From NCBI GenBank assembly GCA_030524065.1, contig JAUNHF010000035.1:1-10924 (forward strand): 10,924 nt of DNA. Reading direction: 5' to 3'. How positions within the stretch are numbered: the stretch's first letter is position 1; the number at the start of each line of letters is the position of its first letter. The position numbers were made by a program, and so were the translations under genes. This document shows, in pieces, positions 7,075-10,924 of the stretch. This stretch comes from Deinococcus sp. (GTDB taxonomy: Bacteria; Deinococcota; Deinococci; Deinococcales; Deinococcaceae). The notes under the pieces were generated by a model. The model was not told the DNA's origin and did no database searches. It saw only the letters and a program-made list of their open reading frames with translations.

Positions 7075-9255
7075 GTGACCGACCTGCTGACGGGTGTGCT
7101 GGTGCTGGCACTGTTTGCCGCCGGGCTGCGGCTGATGCTGTTTCCGTCGGCGCAGACCCTGCGCTGGCTGATTTTGCTGTTTGTGGTGGGCCTGCTGGCG
7201 CTGGTGGTCACCGCCAACTGGCAGGTGGATGCAGAGCGCAGCCCTGGCCGCCTCCAAGCCGTGCTGGTCCTGCTGGCCGTGATGCTGCCCGGTTTGCTGG
7301 GGCTGCGGCGGGGGCGGGGCGAGTGGCTCCAGCAGCTGGTGCGCGGCGCCGACGGGCCGCCTCTGCGGCGGCCAGGGCTACCGGCGACCCGGCGCGGTCC
7401 CAGCCGCCAGACCTGGAGCCCCGGCGCTCCCCCCACCCCGCCCACTGCCGAGCCCTGCATGCCCGAATTTGCCGATTATGTCTTGCAGCGGCGTGTGGGC
7501 ATAGGCGGTATGGGCAGCGTGTATCTGGCGCAGCGGCGCGGCGACGGGCAGCCCGCGGCCCTCAAGGTGCCGCAGGAGAAGTACCTTGCCGAGGAGAAAT
7601 TCGTCAAGCGCTTTTTCCGCGAGGCCGAGATTCTCAGTCAGTTCGATCATCCCAACATCGTGCGGGTGTTCGATTACCGCATGGACGGCGGCGAATACTA
7701 CATTGCGATGGAGTACCTCGAGGGCGTGTCGCTGGAGGAGGTGCTGCAGGCGCGGACCATGAGCCTGCCCGAAGCGCTGCAGGTGTTCCGGGCGCTGGCC
7801 GACGCCCTGCGGCACATTCACCTGCACAAGGTGGTGCACCGCGACCTCAAGCCGTCCAACGTGATGCTGCTGCGCGGCGCCTGGGACGGCGAGCAGCTGC
7901 GGCCAGGCGGGGTCAAGCTGATGGATTTTGGCATCGCGGTGGGACAGGCCCTCTCGCGCCTGACCATGACCGGGGCGCGGGTCGGCACGCCTACCTACAT
8001 GGCCCCGGAGCAGGCCAAGGGAATCCGCACCGACGCCCGCAGCGACCTGTACTCGCTGGGGCTGCTGGGTTATGAGATGGTGACGGGCCGCGCTGCCTTT
8101 GAGGGCAGCTACGAGTCGGTGGTCCACCAGCAGGTGTTTGAGGACCCCAAGCCGCCCAATCAGGTGCGGCGGGCCATTCCCAGCCGCCTGAACGATCTGA
8201 TTTTGTCCATGATCGAAAAGGACCCCGACCGGCGGCCCAATCTGGACGACGTGATTACCGCGCTGGACGATGACATTCTGGTGGATGACGCCTTTGAGGA
8301 CGCCGACGTGCTGGTGTTGGCGGTGGACGATCCGCAGAGTACGCTGCGGCTGCTTGATACGGGCGGCAAGCTACGCCAGAGCTGGGGCAGCAGCGGCGCC
8401 GTGGCCGGGCAGACTCAGGACCTCGCGCTGCCTGGGGTGCCCAGTGCGCTGGGCCGGGGCGGCGCCGGGCAGCTGCTGGTGGCATTTGGACAGCACCGGC
8501 GACTGCCCGGCGGCCTGATCTGGGTGCTGGACTCGCGGGGCCGGCAGGTGCGGCAGTTCGGACGCTACGGTCTGGGCGAAGCCGAGCTGCTGCGCCCGGT
8601 GGGGCTGGCAACACTTGGGGACCAGTATTACGTGCTGGACGCCGAAACTCAGCAGGTCAAGGTGTACGGCACCGATGGCCGCTTTCGCTTCCGCTTTGGG
8701 GGGCTGGGCAGCGCCGAGGGAGAATTTCGCCAGGCGCAGACCCTGTGTGCCGGCGGCGGGCACCTGTATGTGCTGGACAGCGGCAATCACCGGGTGCAGC
8801 GCTTTACCGCGCAGGGCAAGTACGTCTCGCGGCTGGCCTTCCGGCTGGAACGCGGCTCAGACGACCTGCGGCCCCTGACCGGGCTGGTGGTGGACGAGAG
8901 CGGCGCGGTTTATCTGGTCGATGCCACCGCTGGCAAGGTCCGCCGGGTAGACGCTGACGGTGCCCCCAGCGCGCCAGTTGCCCTCAGCCGTGAGGCGGGC
9001 GAGTCCCCGGACGCCCTATGGCTGCTGGCGACCGGGCCGCGTGGGCAGATTTACGCCGTGCCACGCGGCAGTCAGTTGCTGCGGATCTACAGTTCCTCGG
9101 GCGATCTGCTGGGTATGCGTAATATGTACACCCCAGTGCAGGCCCTTAGCTCACTGCGCCGCGAGCTGGCGCCGGACCCGCTGCCGGCCCTCCCACCAGA
9201 TGGAACCCCGGATCAGGGCCTGCTGGCAGCAGGGCCAGCCGGTTTGGGCCGCTAG
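7075..9255 (+). CDS. Membrane-anchored Ser/Thr protein kinase with C-terminal NHL-type propeller
   Basis: Hanks-type kinase of 726 residues from the GTG at 7075. Residues 4-24, 31-49 and 60-77 are hydrophobic and probably cross the membrane three times; RRGRG follows at 78, so the kinase should be cytoplasmic. A Pro/Arg-rich linker reaches about 130. The kinase domain (about 135-397) has GIGGMGSVY (142-150), K164 in ALKV, E183, HRDLKPSN (255-262, catalytic D257), DFG (284-286), activation-loop Thr297, Thr299 and Thr305, APE (310-312) and DLYSLG (324-329). All catalytic residues are present. Residues about 415-720 form a beta-propeller with NHL-like repeats, best seen at 564-580 (LYVLDSGNHRVQRFTAQ). 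No membrane segment separates kinase and propeller, unlike M. tuberculosis PknD. D. radiodurans RqkA also couples a kinase to propeller repeats and may be a relative. ATG at residue 129 could start a soluble form but lacks a clear ribosome binding site. Confidence 0.93.
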   Translation: MTDLLTGVLVLALFAAGLRLMLFPSAQTLRWLILLFVVGLLALVVTANWQVDAERSPGRLQAVLVLLAVMLPGLLGLRRGRGEWLQQLVRGADGPPLRRPGLPATRRGPSRQTWSPGAPPTPPTAEPCMPEFADYVLQRRVGIGGMGSVYLAQRRGDGQPAALKVPQEKYLAEEKFVKRFFREAEILSQFDHPNIVRVFDYRMDGGEYYIAMEYLEGVSLEEVLQARTMSLPEALQVFRALADALRHIHLHKVVHRDLKPSNVMLLRGAWDGEQLRPGGVKLMDFGIAVGQALSRLTMTGARVGTPTYMAPEQAKGIRTDARSDLYSLGLLGYEMVTGRAAFEGSYESVVHQQVFEDPKPPNQVRRAIPSRLNDLILSMIEKDPDRRPNLDDVITALDDDILVDDAFEDADVLVLAVDDPQSTLRLLDTGGKLRQSWGSSGAVAGQTQDLALPGVPSALGRGGAGQLLVAFGQHRRLPGGLIWVLDSRGRQVRQFGRYGLGEAELLRPVGLATLGDQYYVLDAETQQVKVYGTDGRFRFRFGGLGSAEGEFRQAQTLCAGGGHLYVLDSGNHRVQRFTAQGKYVSRLAFRLERGSDDLRPLTGLVVDESGAVYLVDATAGKVRRVDADGAPSAPVALSREAGESPDALWLLATGPRGQIYAVPRGSQLLRIYSSSGDLLGMRNMYTPVQALSSLRRELAPDPLPALPPDGTPDQGLLAAGPAGLGR

Positions 9256-9263
9256 CTGCGGGG

Positions 9264-9965
9264 TCAGCCGGTGGGGCCGGGCGCCCCAGGCCCGGGGGTG
9301 CTGCCGGGGTTGTGGGTTCGGCCCAGCCCGTACAGCCCCATGCCCCAGCCCATTGCCGGGCCGCTCAATAGGGCGAAGGCGGCGGTGCCCAGGCCCACTT
9401 GCCCGCCCAGCAGCCAGCCCAGCCCCAGCACTGTCAGCTCAATGCTGATGCGCACTGTGGCGACAGGCAGTCCGCTCAGCTGCGACAGTCCCATGACCAG
9501 CCCGTCGCGGGGGCCAGCGCCCATGCCGGCAGCCACATAGGTGCCGGTTGCCAGCCCCAGCAGCATGGTGCCGCTGAGCAGTTCGGCCCAGCGCAGGCCC
9601 AGCCCGGTTGGCTGCGGCAAAAAGTCGAACAGGTCCAGAAACAGCCCCACCAGCAAAGTATTCAGGACGGTGCCCAGGCCAATCGGCTGGCGCAGCAGCA
9701 GCCAGCTAAAGGACACGACCAGCACGCCCATCAGGATGCCGGCCTGCCCCACGGTGACCGGGAAGCGCCCGGCCAGCCCAGTGTGCAGCACATCCCAGGG
9801 CGCCACGCCCACCCCGGCGTTGATCATCAGGCGCAGGCTCAGTCCGTACAGCAGCAGCCCGGCGAGCAGCAGCGCCAGCCGCGCACCAAAACCCCACCCG
9901 GCCACGCCAGCCAGCGGGGCGTGCCGGCCTGCGGGCTGCGCCGTCCCTCGCGGGTCAGCCGTCAA
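9264..9965 (-). CDS. YczE/YitT-like integral membrane protein
   Basis: Integral membrane protein of 233 residues resembling the YczE/YyaS/YitT family (COG2364 type), whose transport or signalling role is not established. Typical of the family are two repeats: GVGVAPWDVLHTGLA near residue 51 and GMGAGPRDGLVMGLS near 145. Five or six hydrophobic segments lie at about 29-48, 72-92, 96-116, 127-147 and 167-212. The C-terminus is a Gly/Pro-rich tail. The start chosen is TTG at 9965, whose last two bases fall in the TGA of the reductase gene (TTGA), suggesting translational coupling; no good ribosome binding site is visible. A GTG at residue 21 is the alternative. It converges on the kinase gene with 8 bases between stops, too little for a separate terminator. 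Confidence 0.82.
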   Translation of the reverse strand: MTADPRGTAQPAGRHAPLAGVAGWGFGARLALLLAGLLLYGLSLRLMINAGVGVAPWDVLHTGLAGRFPVTVGQAGILMGVLVVSFSWLLLRQPIGLGTVLNTLLVGLFLDLFDFLPQPTGLGLRWAELLSGTMLLGLATGTYVAAGMGAGPRDGLVMGLSQLSGLPVATVRISIELTVLGLGWLLGGQVGLGTAAFALLSGPAMGWGMGLYGLGRTHNPGSTPGPGAPGPTG

Positions 9966-10696
9966 ATTGAGTAACCGCCGTCCACCAGCAGCTCCTGACC
10001 GGTAATGTAGTCTGCTTCCTCGGAAGCCAGGAAGGCGATGGCGGCACCTACTTCGCGCGGCTCACCGAAGCGGCGCAGGGGAATGCTGGCCGCCAGTTGC
10101 GCGGCCTGCTGGGGATCGGCGTGCAGGTTTCTCAGGCGCTGGGTGGCCGTGTAGCCGGGTGCCACCGTGTTGCAGGTCACGCCGTCGGCGCCCACTTCCA
10201 GGCTCAGGGTCCGCAGGTGGTTGGTCACGGCGGCCCGCATGGCGTTGCTCACCGGCAGGTTGAGCGCCGGGTGCCCCACTGTCATGGACGTCACCGCAAT
10301 GATCCGGCCCCAGCCGCGCTCCCGCATTCCGGGCAGTACGCCGTCTGCCAGCCGCACGGCACTGAGAAAATTGGTCCGGTAGCCCTGTTCCCAGGCAGCT
10401 TCGCTCACTTCGCTGGGCAGCGCAGGCGGCGGCCCGCCGGCATTGGCGACCAGAATATCCACCTGCCCGGCTGCGTCCAGGGCCGCCTGCACGCCCTGCA
10501 GCGTACTCACATCGGCCACCGCCCAGCCAGCGCCGATGCTCTGCGCGGCGGCCTGCACTTCGGCTTCGGTGCGGGCCGCCAGGGTGACCTGGGCACCCAG
10601 TTCCCGCATCAGCGCCGCGGCCGCAAAGCCGATGCCCTTGGAGCCGCCTGTGATCAGGGCGCGCTTGCCGTCCAGCCGGAAGGGGGGTTGGTGCAT
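9962..10696 (-). CDS. Short-chain dehydrogenase/reductase, divergent BKR-like type
   Basis: Rossmann-fold protein of the SDR superfamily, 244 residues from ATG at 10696, the usual length. TGGSKGIG (16-23) binds the NAD(P) cofactor, R42 in LAARTEAE hints at NADP, D62 in ADVS sits at the adenine, NAG is at 85-87 and N109 matches the structural Asn. Ser137 lies where the catalytic Ser is expected. The YxxxK motif is absent: the aligned stretch is SNAMR (150-154), giving Ser for Tyr and Arg for Lys. A BKR-like SDR subgroup with SNxxR at this place exists, and its activity is unclear. The C-terminus RRFGEP...ITGQELLVDGG is classic for 3-oxoacyl-ACP-reductase-like SDRs. Substrate unknown. The frame is open to 10837, but the SDR fold begins right after this ATG and upstream residues overlap the preceding gene. 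Confidence 0.93.
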   Translation of the reverse strand: MHQPPFRLDGKRALITGGSKGIGFAAAALMRELGAQVTLAARTEAEVQAAAQSIGAGWAVADVSTLQGVQAALDAAGQVDILVANAGGPPPALPSEVSEAAWEQGYRTNFLSAVRLADGVLPGMRERGWGRIIAVTSMTVGHPALNLPVSNAMRAAVTNHLRTLSLEVGADGVTCNTVAPGYTATQRLRNLHADPQQAAQLAASIPLRRFGEPREVGAAIAFLASEEADYITGQELLVDGGYSI

Positions 10697-10701
10697 ACCG
10701 C

Positions 10702-10707
10702 AGTGTA
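10702..10707 (-). promoter_or_regulatory. Possible leaderless-type -10 box of the SDR gene
   Basis: TACACT on the minus strand (10707-10702) fits TANNNT and ends 5 bases before the ATG at 10696. No ribosome binding site precedes the ATG. This resembles the promoter at 6664-6669, with slightly short spacing. A -35 box is not evident; TTAAGC at 10732-10727 is 19 bases away. Readthrough from the gene upstream, which ends 32 bases earlier, is an alternative. Confidence 0.4.
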
Positions 10708-10728
10708 ACGGCTGGCGCGGCGCTGGGC

Positions 10729-10924
10729 TTAAGGCAGCAGGCTGCGCCCAAAGAACACGGCCCCCAGACCCAGCACTGCCAGGAGGGCCGCCACGCTGAG
10801 CCGCCGGTCCGCCCGCCAGGCTGTGGCGGCCACCCACAGCGCCGCCAGCACCGGAATGGTCGCCATCCAGCCCACCGCGTAGGGGCCGAGGGGCGGCCAG
10901 ATCAGCGCCGCTGCCATCAGCAGC
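10729..10924 (-). CDS. C-terminal end of an unrecognised membrane protein
   Basis: The frame is open from the window edge to a TAA at 10729. The 64 full codons seen encode two hydrophobic segments, about MATIPVLAALWVAATAW and VAALLAVLGLGAVFF, joined by a basic RADRR loop that should face the cytoplasm, and end FGRSLLP. The in-frame ATG at 10917 need not be the start, as coding continues upstream. No family can be named from this fragment. It lies 32 bases before the SDR gene on the same strand and could share its transcript. Confidence 0.6.
   Translation of the reverse strand, partial: LLMAAALIWPPLGPYAVGWMATIPVLAALWVAATAWRADRRLSVAALLAVLGLGAVFFGRSLLP

Noticed and set aside
6657..7460. Extending the unknown gene upstream to a start at 7460
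   Set aside because: That part is antisense to the kinase N-terminus and the intergenic gap, with Pro/Ser/Thr/Arg-rich sequence; the -10 box before 6656 marks the real start.
7002..8075. 357-residue plus-strand open frame overlapping the kinase
   Set aside because: Ala/Arg/Gly-rich frame-shifted shadow of the kinase gene, which carries intact motifs in its own frame.
9225..9320. Bidirectional terminator between the convergent kinase and membrane protein genes
   Set aside because: Several short GC stems (for example CCGC/GCGG at 9249-9261) but none followed by a T-run; such stems are expected by chance here.
10697..10837. Extending the reductase N-terminus by 47 residues
   Set aside because: The added residues are Gly/Pro/Ser-rich, overlap the preceding membrane protein gene, and precede a normal SDR start.

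Overview
The window is very GC-rich and densely coded. It most resembles a Deinococcus-type chromosome. The main reasons are two promoters of the Deinococcus leaderless kind (a TANNNT -10 box only 5-7 bases before an ATG, with no ribosome binding site), a very long RNase R with a Lys/Ala/Pro-rich N-terminal extension, and a Hanks-type kinase joined to a beta-propeller, an arrangement also seen in the D. radiodurans kinase RqkA. The genus is an inference from these traits; no ribosomal or species marker is present.

Layout. Positions 6656 to 1 form a three-gene minus-strand block: a 557-residue protein I do not recognise (6656-4983), exonuclease III (4924-4067), and RNase R (3723 to beyond position 1). 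The RNase R reading frame is open through the window edge, so its C-terminus is missing. About 340 bases separate RNase R from exonuclease III; this gap holds a candidate extended -10 promoter and two hairpins, so RNase R may have its own promoter and a long 5' leader. On the plus strand, after a gap of about 420 bases, lies a membrane-anchored Ser/Thr kinase with an NHL-type propeller (7075-9255), divergent from the unknown gene. It converges, with 8 bases between stop codons, on a minus-strand block: the end of a membrane protein (10924-10729), a divergent short-chain dehydrogenase/reductase (10696-9962), and a YczE/YitT-like membrane protein (9965-9264) whose TTG start overlaps the reductase stop.

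How the parts may work together. Exonuclease III repairs abasic sites and degrades DNA 3' ends. RNase R degrades structured RNA. The kinase is a likely sensor. The kinase and the unknown gene share a divergent control region with an imperfect palindrome on the unknown gene's -10 box and several possible RNA stem-loops. A link between kinase signalling and the DNA/RNA processing block is possible but rests on gene order alone.

Most worth a second look: the palindrome at 6667-6688, the unrecognised 557-residue protein, the strong internal start site near the RNase R C-terminus, the kinase topology that places the propeller on the same side of the membrane as the kinase, and the reductase lacking the usual Tyr/Lys pair. 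No tRNA, rRNA, CRISPR array, insertion sequence or phage gene was seen.
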